DNA of 5,972 bases from the NCBI GenBank assembly GCA_024653385.1, contig JANLFZ010000386.1, forward strand, positions 1 to 5,972, given 5' to 3'. The notes under the pieces are model-generated. The model saw nothing but the letters and a program-made list of their open reading frames with translations, did not search any database and had not been told where the DNA came from. Source of the stretch: Thermoguttaceae bacterium (lineage in GTDB: Bacteria > Planctomycetota > Planctomycetia > Pirellulales > Thermoguttaceae). Every line of letters starts with the position of its first letter. Within the stretch, counting starts at the first letter, position 1. Of this stretch, positions 1 through 5,972 are shown piece after piece. The translations under genes were made by a program, and so were the position numbers.

Positions 1-31
1 CGTGGTGGCCGCCAACCAGGCGGCCACCACG
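1..31. repeat. Perfect 13-bp inverted repeat with 5-nt loop at the window edge
   Basis: Bases 1-13 (cgtggtggccgcc) are the exact reverse complement of 19-31 (ggcggccaccacg), around the loop aacca at 14-18. The hairpin lies inside the nitrilase coding region. On the coding (minus) strand the loop reads tggtt and gives Trp-Leu. If the loop were inverted, the same frame would read Ala-Ala-Asn-Gln, the motif expected at this point in nitrilases. This suggests an assembly inversion or fold-back at a contig end rather than a biological element. Confidence 0.75.
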
Positions 32-699
32 GCGGCCATGTTCTCAATCGCCCTCATGCGATTGGTCAGGGTCCACCAGTCCATCGGCACGGCCGTGCCC
101 CAGGGATCCATGTAGGCCGAGACGCGCACCAGCACTTCGGCCCCGGCCAGACCCAGTTGCCGCACCGCCTCGGGAAACAACCAGTCGTAGCAGATGCCCA
201 CGCCGATCCGGCCGATCTCGGTCTGGGCCACGGGGAACAGGGGTTCGTCGTAGCCGGGCAGGTCGTGCGGGCTGGTGTGCACCTCCCACGGAATCCAAGG
301 ATGGACCTTCCGGTACTTCAGCACGATCCCCTCCGGCCCGATGAGGCACGCCGTGTTGAACACGTGCCCGGGCCACTGCGGCGACGCTTCGAGAAACGTC
401 CCCGGCACGATATAGCATCCCCTTTGCCGGGCCTTCTCGATGTAGCGGTCGGTGTGCTCGTTGGGCACCGGCACGGCGAGCCGTTCGAGCAGCTCCTCCG
501 CCGTGTCATAGAGGGGAGCCGCGTGGGCGAACTCGGGGAACACGACCAGTCGTACATCGAAGAACGGCTCGTACCCGACCACGGCGTGGTCGATCATCTC
601 GAGCATCCGATCGACCCGAGCGACGATCTCGCTGCGCGAGGTCGGAAAGGGAAGATCGAACTGGCAGGCGGCGGCGCAATAGCGGCAAAGAGGCGGCAT
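1..699 (-). CDS. Nitrilase-superfamily carbon-nitrogen hydrolase, 3' part missing
   Basis: This gene encodes the first 233 residues of a nitrilase/amidase-type hydrolase, a cytoplasmic enzyme family that cleaves non-peptide C-N bonds in amides or nitriles. The catalytic set is visible: Glu56 in VVFPEF, Lys131 in KYRKVHP, Cys170 in GVGICYDW, and a likely second Glu at 139 (PWE). The N-terminal CAAACQ strand and the late NRMRAIENMAAVVAA helix/strand are also typical of the fold. Family members are usually around 270-340 residues, so about 50-100 residues lie beyond the left edge. The start at 699 was chosen because the family-like first strand begins a few residues later and no other in-frame ATG was seen within about 140 bases upstream. 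No good Shine-Dalgarno precedes it. The last residues read AAWLAATT where the family usually has AANQ; see the hairpin at 1-31. No signal peptide was seen. The substrate (formamide, other amide, nitrile, carbamoyl compound) cannot be assigned. Confidence 0.88.
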   Translation of the reverse strand, partial: MPPLCRYCAAACQFDLPFPTSRSEIVARVDRMLEMIDHAVVGYEPFFDVRLVVFPEFAHAAPLYDTAEELLERLAVPVPNEHTDRYIEKARQRGCYIVPGTFLEASPQWPGHVFNTACLIGPEGIVLKYRKVHPWIPWEVHTSPHDLPGYDEPLFPVAQTEIGRIGVGICYDWLFPEAVRQLGLAGAEVLVRVSAYMDPWGTAVPMDWWTLTNRMRAIENMAAVVAAWLAATT

Positions 700-798
700 C
701 GAAACGGGCAAGCAAGAACGGCGGAGTGAAACGCAATCGCGCGATCCGGGGGCGGGTCCCCGAAAACGGCCGGGGCACAACCAGCGGCCAATCGCGTC

Positions 799-827
799 AT
801 GCTCTCCCTTGGCAGCGCGTTTGTCAA
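799..827 (-). promoter_or_regulatory. Candidate sigma70-type promoter for the nitrilase gene
   Basis: On the minus strand a perfect -35 hexamer TTGACA lies at 827-822. Seventeen bases downstream is GAGCAT (804-799), which matches only 3 of 6 positions of the -10 consensus. The leader to the start codon at 699 would be roughly 90 nt. The -35 match is good and the -10 is weak, so this is only a candidate. Confidence 0.25.
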
Positions 828-841
828 CCGAAGGTCCCCCT

Positions 842-865
842 ATCACCCTGTTATCGTTGGACCAG
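842..865 (+). repeat. Left terminal inverted repeat
   Basis: This 24-bp arm begins atcaccctgtta and ends gttggaccag. Its reverse complement matches 1099-1122 at 22 of 24 positions, the two mismatches being adjacent at 854-855. Confidence 0.7.
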
Positions 866-931
866 GCAAGGGCTAAGACTGCGTGACGGTGGCCCGACGA
901 GCGGGCAGCACGACCCCCAGCTCTTGTGCCA

Positions 932-970
932 CGCCGGGTGCCACTGGCGTATCGCCAGTGCCACCCGGCG
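932..970. repeat. Near-perfect palindrome with 18-bp arms and 3-nt loop
   Basis: The arms 932-949 and 953-970 flank the loop tat and pair at 17 of 18 positions. The single mismatch is C against C (942 and 960 region) inside the ggtgccactgg/ccagtgccacc core. A transcript across it would form a very stable hairpin. No T-run follows, so it is not a classical terminator. Words of this type (gtgccac...ctggcg) are, to my recollection, common as dispersed palindromes in planctomycete intergenic DNA; that is background knowledge, not shown here. Confidence 0.75.
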
Positions 971-990
971 CTGCAAGGCGATCGGGCGGC

Positions 991-1075
991 TCGGGTGGCA
1001 CGCCCCGCAAGGGCGTGGCGGCAAACACGAGGGGTTGCACCACGCCCATCGCTGCGTTCCGGGCGTGCCACCCGA
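991..1075. repeat. 15-bp perfect inverted repeat with nested alternative hairpins
   Basis: Bases 991-1005 (tcgggtggcacgccc) are the exact reverse complement of 1061-1075, with a 55-nt spacer. Inside are alternative stems: acgccc at 1000-1005 with gggcgt at 1011-1016, and cacgccc at 1041-1047 with gggcgtg at 1061-1067. One long stem or two short ones can form, giving a cruciform-like or switchable fold. Confidence 0.7.
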
Positions 1076-1098
1076 CCCGCTTGCAGAACCTGCGGGTA

Positions 1099-1122
1099 CT
1101 GGTCCAACCCTAACAGGGTGAT
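1099..1122 (-). repeat. Right terminal inverted repeat
   Basis: This is the partner of 842-865. It also contains a small hairpin of its own, accct/agggt around aac (1107-1119), which the left arm lacks because of the two mismatched bases. Confidence 0.7.
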
Positions 1123-1128
1123 TACAAT
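1100..1128 (+). promoter_or_regulatory. Candidate outward promoter at the right edge of the element, driving the small ORF and UbiD gene
   Basis: TACAAT at 1123-1128 matches the -10 consensus at 5 of 6 positions. Seventeen bases upstream, inside the terminal repeat, is TGGTCC (1100-1105), a poor -35 (3 of 6). Transcription would start near 1135, leaving a leader of about 30 nt before the small ORF. The -10 box directly abuts the end of the terminal repeat at 1122. The weak -35 keeps confidence low. Confidence 0.3.
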
Positions 1129-1166
1129 AAGGGTGCCGGCACGGGGCCAGCATCAGGGACGACCCC

Positions 1167-1301
1167 ATGACCAAGCACCACCGGCACGGACGGGCGACCA
1201 ACCGCATTGTGCGCACCCCCGCCACGCGGTTCGGGCATTTAAGGAAGCGCATGGAGAAAACGAAGGGAGTGCCCCGGGCGATACCGAAGACCAAGAAGTA
1301 G
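1167..1301 (+). CDS. Possible small, highly basic protein of 44 residues upstream of UbiD
   Basis: I do not recognise a family. The ORF starts at ATG 1167, with agggac at 1155-1160 as a well-placed ribosome binding site. It begins MTKHHRHGRATNR and ends PRAIPKTKK. It contains 15 Lys/Arg, 4 His and a single acidic residue (Glu30), as expected for a nucleic-acid- or ribosome-binding peptide. It has no membrane segment or signal. The stop TAG (1299-1301) is followed by 6 nt and the UbiD ATG, so translational coupling is possible. The ORF is in the same frame as UbiD, so it could also be a chance open stretch upstream of the real start. Codons such as tta, agg and ata are unlike the GC-rich neighbours and weaken the call. 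A 44-codon open frame is easily found by chance in DNA this GC-rich. Confidence 0.4.
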   Translation: MTKHHRHGRATNRIVRTPATRFGHLRKRMEKTKGVPRAIPKTKK

Positions 1302-1307
1302 GCGCTC

Positions 1308-3155
1308 ATGGGATACCGCACCCTCCGTCAGTGCCTCTCGGACCTCGAGGCCTCCAAGCAGCTTGTGCGCATCGAGGAGCCGATCGACCCTTATCTCGAG
1401 GCGGCCGAGATCCAGCGCCGCGTCTTTCGTGCCGGGGGCCCCGCGATCTACTTCGCCAGCGTCAAGGGCTGCCGTTTTCCCATGGTGAGCAACCTCTTCG
1501 GCACCATGGAACGGCTCCGCTATTTGTTCCGCGACACGCTTCGTGCGATGGAGCGGTTGGTGCGGTTGGCGGTCGATCCGGCCGATGCCCTGCGGCGTCC
1601 GCGCCTGCACCTGGCCACGCCGTGGCACGCCTGGCACGTCCGGCCCAAGCTCGTTCGCCGGGGACCGGTCTTGGCCCACGAAACCACGATCGATCAATTG
1701 CCCCACCTCAAGTCGTGGCCTGACGACGGGGGAGCCTATATTACCTTGCCCCAGGTCTACACCGAGGACCCGGATCGGCCCGGGCTTGTCGGCTCGAATC
1801 TGGGGATGTATCGGATTCAGCTTTCCGGGGGCGACTACGAACCGAACCGCGAGGTGGGCATCCATTACCAGATCCACCGGGGAATCGCCGCGCACCACGC
1901 GGCCGCGATCCGCCGCGGGGAGAAGTTGCGCGTCAACGTGTTCGTGGGCGGGGCGCCCGCCATGACCGTGGCCGCGGTGATGCCCCTGCCCGAAGGCATG
2001 AGCGAACTGGCCTTTGCCGGCGTGCTGGGAGGGCACCGGGTGCCGATGATCCACCGGCCCGGCGAGTTGCCCATCTACGCCGAGGCCGATTTTTGCATTA
2101 CGGGCTACATCGAACCCAAGCGCGAACTGCTCGAGGGCCCGTTCGGCGACCACCTGGGATACTACAGCCTGCGGCATCCTTTTCCGGTGATTCGGGTGGA
2201 GAAGGTGTATCATCGCGATCGGCCGGTCTGGCCGTTCACCGTGGTCGGCCGGCCGCCGCAGGAAGACACGATGTTCGCGCGGCTGATCCACGAGCTGACC
2301 GGCCCGGTATTGCCCAAGGCCATTCCCGGCCTTCATGCCGTGCACGCGGTCGATGCGGCGGGCGTGCATCCGCTGGTGCTGGCGATCGGCAGCGAGCGTT
2401 ACGTGCCCTACGAGCACCGCCGGCGCCCCGCCGAACTGCTGACGCTGGCCAACGCGATTCTGGGATACGGCCAATTGTCGCTGGCCAAGTACCTGGTCAT
2501 CGTCGCCCGGGAAGACAATCCCGAGCTGGAAGTCGACAATGTGGCCGAGGTCTTTCGGCATGTGCTCGAACGGATCGACTGGCGGCGCGACGTGCATTTC
2601 CAGACCTGCACGACGATCGACACGCTGGACTATTCGGGCGAGGGGCTCAACCGGGGGTCGAAGGTGGTTCTGGCCGCCACCGGGCCGGGCTCGCGCATTC
2701 TGCCCGTGGCCATCGACAGCCGAATCAAGATCCCGGGGCATCTCGGGTTTCGGGACCCGCGGGTGTGCCTGCCGGGGATCCTCGTGGTCCAGGGGCCCCC
2801 GTTTCGACCCGACGCAACCGGCGCCGATCCGGCGGTCGAGCGGTTCTGCGCCGCGTACCATCGTCACGACGCGATCAACAGCTTCCCGCTGATCGTGGTC
2901 GTCGACGACAGCCCGTTTGCCGCGGCCACGTTGAACAACTTCCTTTGGACCACGTTCACGCGAAGCAATCCGGCGACGGACATTTACGGGATCGAGTCGT
3001 TCACGGTGGCGAAGCACTGGGGATGCCACGGATCGCTGGTGATCGACGCCCGGAGCAAGCCGCACCACGCCCCGCCGCTGGTCGAAGATCCCGAGGTCAC
3101 GCGCCGCGTCGATGCCCTGGGCGCGCGCGGCGGCCCCCTGCACGGGATCATCTGA
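1308..3155 (+). CDS. UbiD-family decarboxylase (prenylated-FMN dependent)
   Basis: This gene encodes a 615-residue cytoplasmic enzyme of the UbiD family, which uses prenylated FMN with Mn2+ and K+ for reversible (de)carboxylation of aromatic or alpha,beta-unsaturated acids. The family signatures are clear. SNLGMYRIQL carries Asn164 and Arg169, His190 lies in IHRG, and Glu233 lies in MSELAFAG. The block LLEGPFGDHLGYYS carries Glu276 and Asp281. These correspond by position to the metal/cofactor ligands and the Arg-Glu-Glu/Asp catalytic triad of characterised members such as fungal Fdc1. The C-terminal region (FLWTTFTRSNPATDIYG, then HWGCHGSLVIDAR) is also typical. At 615 residues it is longer than E. 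coli UbiD (about 500). The start follows an imperfect ribosome site (agtagg). The prenyl-FMN maker UbiX is not in the window and the substrate is unknown; a quinone-pathway role is only one option, so no symbol is given. Confidence 0.95.
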   Translation: MGYRTLRQCLSDLEASKQLVRIEEPIDPYLEAAEIQRRVFRAGGPAIYFASVKGCRFPMVSNLFGTMERLRYLFRDTLRAMERLVRLAVDPADALRRPRLHLATPWHAWHVRPKLVRRGPVLAHETTIDQLPHLKSWPDDGGAYITLPQVYTEDPDRPGLVGSNLGMYRIQLSGGDYEPNREVGIHYQIHRGIAAHHAAAIRRGEKLRVNVFVGGAPAMTVAAVMPLPEGMSELAFAGVLGGHRVPMIHRPGELPIYAEADFCITGYIEPKRELLEGPFGDHLGYYSLRHPFPVIRVEKVYHRDRPVWPFTVVGRPPQEDTMFARLIHELTGPVLPKAIPGLHAVHAVDAAGVHPLVLAIGSERYVPYEHRRRPAELLTLANAILGYGQLSLAKYLVIVAREDNPELEVDNVAEVFRHVLERIDWRRDVHFQTCTTIDTLDYSGEGLNRGSKVVLAATGPGSRILPVAIDSRIKIPGHLGFRDPRVCLPGILVVQGPPFRPDATGADPAVERFCAAYHRHDAINSFPLIVVVDDSPFAAATLNNFLWTTFTRSNPATDIYGIESFTVAKHWGCHGSLVIDARSKPHHAPPLVEDPEVTRRVDALGARGGPLHGII

Positions 3156-3160
3156 AACGC

Positions 3161-3215
3161 CGCCCATTCCCCGGGAGCGAAGCGATGGGCGTGGTTTGTG
3201 CCGACGGGCCACGCC
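3161..3215. terminator. Overlapping stem-loops between convergent genes
   Basis: The 82-bp convergent gap contains two 7-bp stems that share bases: cgcccat (3161-3167) with atgggcg (3185-3191), and ggcgtgg (3188-3194) with ccacgcc (3209-3215). They are mutually exclusive folds just past the UbiD stop and just past the end of the oppositely oriented gene. No T-run follows either stem, so a bidirectional terminator is a guess from position. Confidence 0.3.
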
Positions 3216-3237
3216 TTGACGGCTGCCGCAGGCGAGG

Positions 3238-4578
<1,341 letters not shown>

Positions 4579-4583
4579 GGGAA

Positions 4584-4590
4584 ACTCCTC
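4584..4590 (-). promoter_or_regulatory. Ribosome binding site of the Gfo/Idh/MocA gene
   Basis: The minus strand reads GAGGAGT, with the AGGAG core 5-6 nt before the ATG at 4578. This fixes that start over the longer in-frame alternatives. Confidence 0.8.
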
Positions 4591-4632
4591 GTGCCAGGGG
4601 GAGAAGCGGGTTTCGTCGGGGGCAACCGAGCC

Positions 4633-4638
4633 AGTATA
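4633..4638 (-). promoter_or_regulatory. Candidate -10 box for the Gfo/Idh/MocA gene
   Basis: The minus strand reads TATACT (4638-4633), 5 of 6 matches to the -10 consensus, giving a leader of about 50 nt. No convincing -35 is found 16-18 bp upstream, so the call is weak. Confidence 0.25.
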
Positions 4639-4669
4639 GCGTCCTGCCGCGGATGGCGCGAAGCGGCTC

Positions 4670-4698
4670 TTGCATGTCCGCCGGGTTTCGCCCATAAC
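4670..4698 (+). promoter_or_regulatory. Candidate promoter for the sugar-isomerase-like gene
   Basis: TTGCAT (4670-4675) and CATAAC (4693-4698) are separated by an ideal 17 bp, with 3 of 6 and 4 of 6 consensus matches. A start near 4705 would leave a leader of about 60 nt. The spacing is good and the hexamers are poor. It lies back to back with the minus-strand candidate, so a regulator bound here could affect both genes. Confidence 0.28.
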
Positions 4699-4754
4699 CA
4701 GGGATGCCGGTGGGCGCCGGCGACGAGGACGGTGGTCCCAAGACCCATCACTCT

Positions 4755-4759
4755 GGAGG
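4755..4759 (+). promoter_or_regulatory. Ribosome binding site of the sugar-isomerase-like gene
   Basis: GGAGG lies 7 nt before the ATG at 4767. It is a full anti-16S match and supports that start. Confidence 0.8.
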
Positions 4760-4766
4760 CTCGACG

Positions 4767-5972
4767 ATGCGAACCCATTTGCTGGCTTTGTCCGGCTGCC
4801 GCTGCTGTGCCAGCCGGCGTCGATTCCTGGCGGCCGCGTGCGGCGCTTGCGCGGGCGTGGCGGTTGGTAGCCTGGGCGCACGGTACGTGGCAGGGGCCGA
4901 CGAGGGCCGCCCCCGAGTGCGGCTGGTTTTCGCCTGCTTTGCGGTCAAGCAAGACCGGCCGACGTGGCCCCACATCGGCTACGACTTCACGGGCGACATC
5001 GAGCGCGTCACCAAGACGCTCCAACGGCTGTGCCCCGAGGTCGAATTCCTCCCGACCTTGTGCCACACTCCCGAGGCGGCCAAGAAGCTGGTGGCCGGCG
5101 GCGACGCCGACCGCATCGACGGGTACATCGTCTACCAGATGAACAACTGGGTCCAAGTGATGCAGACCGTCGTGGCTTCCGGCAAGCCGACCCTGGTGGC
5201 CGACTTTCCGTTCTCCGGCAGCGGCGGGTTTCTGGTCTACACCTCCGGCATGAGGCGCAAGCACAAGAACTTCTCGGTGGTGGCCTCGACGAAGCTCGAA
5301 GACCTTGCCGAGTCGGCCCGGTGCTTCACGATGCTCAAGAAAGGCCGCTCGGCCGAGGAGTTCGCCGCGGCCTGCGACCGGGTGCGGCGCCAGCGCACGC
5401 CCGCCGCCGATCCCACCCCGTGCCAAGACGACCCGCTGAAACTGGCGAGCGTGAGCCGGTGTCTCGAGGGGATGAAGCGGGCGCGCCTGGTGACGGTGGG
5501 CGGGCGCATGCAGAATCTCGCCAAGGAGATCCTCCAGCGGTTGGGCATCGAGGTGATCGCGGTGGACTTCAAGGAGATGACCGCGGCCTACGCGGGGACC
5601 GACGCCGCAAAGGCCCGCCAGATCGCCGCGCGGTGGAAGTCGGCGGCGCGCTCGGTCGCGCTCGATGCCGCCGACGAGACCCTGGAGAAATCGGCCCGGC
5701 AGTACCTGGCCCAAGAGGCCCTCTTGGCAAAGCACCAGGCCGAGGCCATTACCATCAACTGCCTGGGCGGGTTCTACGGCGGGCACCTGACCGCCTACCC
5801 GTGCCTCGGCTTCGTCGAGTTGCTCGATTCGGGCCGGATCGGGGCCTGCGAGGCCGACTTGCTCTCGACCATCACGATGATCGCCGTGAAGCACCTGGCC
5901 GGGCGGCCCGGGTTCATCTCGGATCCCGTGATGGACACCTCGAAGCGGCAGATCATCTATGCCCACTGCGTG
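4767..5972 (+). CDS. Tat-signal sugar-isomerase-like protein (FucI/AraA-like fold), 3' end missing
   Basis: These are the first 402 residues of a protein whose frame stays open to the right edge. The N-terminus has a Tat motif, SRRRFLAA (16-23), preceded by an unusual Cys cluster (Cys11, 13, 14) and followed by Cys25 and Cys28. From residue 51 (VRLVFACFAVKQDRPTW) the sequence looks like the first domain of L-fucose/L-arabinose isomerase-type proteins. A second alpha/beta domain begins near 224 (RARLVTVGGRMQNLAKE at 238-254). The late block INCLGGFYGGH (330-340) and GACEADLLSTIT (359-370) resembles the conserved Glu/Asp-containing region of that fold, where metal ligands sit. The assignment rests on motif recall, not a search, and isomerase activity is unproven. 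True FucI and AraA are cytoplasmic, so an export signal is odd. The start follows GGAGG. The gene is divergent from the Tat-exported oxidoreductase, suggesting a shared sugar-related role outside the cytoplasm. Confidence 0.85.
   Translation, partial: MRTHLLALSGCRCCASRRRFLAAACGACAGVAVGSLGARYVAGADEGRPRVRLVFACFAVKQDRPTWPHIGYDFTGDIERVTKTLQRLCPEVEFLPTLCHTPEAAKKLVAGGDADRIDGYIVYQMNNWVQVMQTVVASGKPTLVADFPFSGSGGFLVYTSGMRRKHKNFSVVASTKLEDLAESARCFTMLKKGRSAEEFAAACDRVRRQRTPAADPTPCQDDPLKLASVSRCLEGMKRARLVTVGGRMQNLAKEILQRLGIEVIAVDFKEMTAAYAGTDAAKARQIAARWKSAARSVALDAADETLEKSARQYLAQEALLAKHQAEAITINCLGGFYGGHLTAYPCLGFVELLDSGRIGACEADLLSTITMIAVKHLAGRPGFISDPVMDTSKRQIIYAHCV

Larger units (their letters stand above)
842..1122. 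mobile_element. MITE-like palindromic element, 281 bp, with 24-bp terminal inverted repeats
   Basis: The ends 842-865 and 1099-1122 are inverted copies of each other, identical at 22 of 24 positions. The shared blocks are ctggtccaac and taacagggtgat, separated by two mismatched bases. No transposase lies between them. The interior is full of palindromes (932-970 and 991-1075). Size, terminal repeats and lack of coding capacity fit a miniature inverted-repeat transposable element or a large REP/BIME-type unit. A target-site duplication is not clean: TA lies at 841-842 on the left and 1123-1124 on the right, offset by one base from symmetry. The element could instead be a long regulatory palindrome pair; copies elsewhere in the genome would decide. 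Confidence 0.5.
700..1166. other. 467-bp divergent intergenic region without a convincing gene
   Basis: This gap separates the minus-strand nitrilase gene from the plus-strand small ORF/UbiD unit. Part 700-798 shows no clear feature beyond being the putative leader of the nitrilase gene. Part 799-827 holds a candidate minus-strand promoter. Part 842-1122 is a palindromic repeat element. Part 1123-1166 holds a promoter-like -10 box and the ribosome binding site of the small ORF. Several open frames cross the region, but they lack recognisable protein character and run through the palindromes, so they are not called as genes. Confidence 0.6.

Noticed and set aside
932..1075. CRISPR-like or tandem repeat array
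   Set aside because: The repeated words are inverted, not direct, with no regular spacing or unique spacers.
841..1124. TA target-site duplication flanking the palindromic element
   Set aside because: TA occurs at 841-842 and 1123-1124, but the copies are offset by one base relative to the terminal repeats, so the duplication is not convincing.
726..1321. Several open frames of 76-156 codons across the intergenic palindromes on both strands
   Set aside because: They translate the inverted repeats, have no family-like features or consistent ribosome sites, and overlap each other.
1239..3212. Open frame of 657 codons on the minus strand opposite the UbiD gene
   Set aside because: It is a mirror of the GC-rich UbiD coding strand; its translation is rich in Arg, His, Gly and Pro with no recognisable domain, while the opposite strand has all UbiD motifs.
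4706..4721. gccgg/ccggc hairpin in the divergent promoter gap
   Set aside because: A 5-bp GC stem is expected by chance in DNA of this composition; there is no operator-like symmetry beyond it.
4579..4881. N-terminal extension of the oxidoreductase to an in-frame ATG near 4881
   Set aside because: It would overlap the divergent gene, bury the Tat signal internally, and ignore the AGGAG site just before 4578.

Overview
The window reads as a piece of a GC-rich planctomycete-like chromosome. This is an inference from three things: strong G/C bias at third codon positions, two neighbouring proteins with twin-arginine (Tat) signals of the kind abundant in Planctomycetes (a Gfo/Idh/MocA oxidoreductase and a sugar-isomerase-like protein), and an intergenic block full of palindromes built on 'gtgccac/gtggcac' words. 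No rRNA, tRNA, CRISPR or transposase gene was seen.

Layout. 1-699 (minus) is the N-terminal 233 residues of a nitrilase-superfamily C-N hydrolase that runs off the left edge; its last 31 bases form a perfect hairpin that looks like an inversion or fold-back error. 700-1166 is a 467-bp gap between divergent genes. It holds a 281-bp element (842-1122) bounded by 24-bp terminal inverted repeats and packed with internal palindromes, probably a MITE-like non-autonomous repeat. 1167-1301 (plus) is a possible 44-residue, very basic protein. Its stop lies 6 nt before, and in the same frame as, the ATG of a 615-residue UbiD-family prenylated-FMN decarboxylase (1308-3155). 3156-3237 is a short convergent gap with overlapping stem-loops. 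3238-4578 (minus) is a Tat-exported Gfo/Idh/MocA oxidoreductase. 4579-4766 is a 188-bp divergent gap with candidate promoters and clear ribosome binding sites on both sides. 4767-5972 (plus) is the first 402 residues of a Tat-signal protein resembling the L-fucose/L-arabinose isomerase fold, cut by the right edge.

How they may work together. The two Tat-signal proteins are transcribed divergently from one short regulatory region and both resemble sugar-metabolising enzymes. A shared role in extracytoplasmic sugar or polyol oxidation and isomerisation is plausible but unproven. The UbiD-family enzyme is cytoplasmic and needs prenylated FMN from a UbiX-type enzyme that is not in the window; its substrate cannot be read from sequence. 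The nitrilase-like protein has no visible functional link to its neighbours. The region looks mostly ordinary. The points most worth a second look are the terminal hairpin, the palindromic element at 842-1122 with a promoter-like edge, the small basic ORF, and the Cys-rich exported isomerase-like protein.
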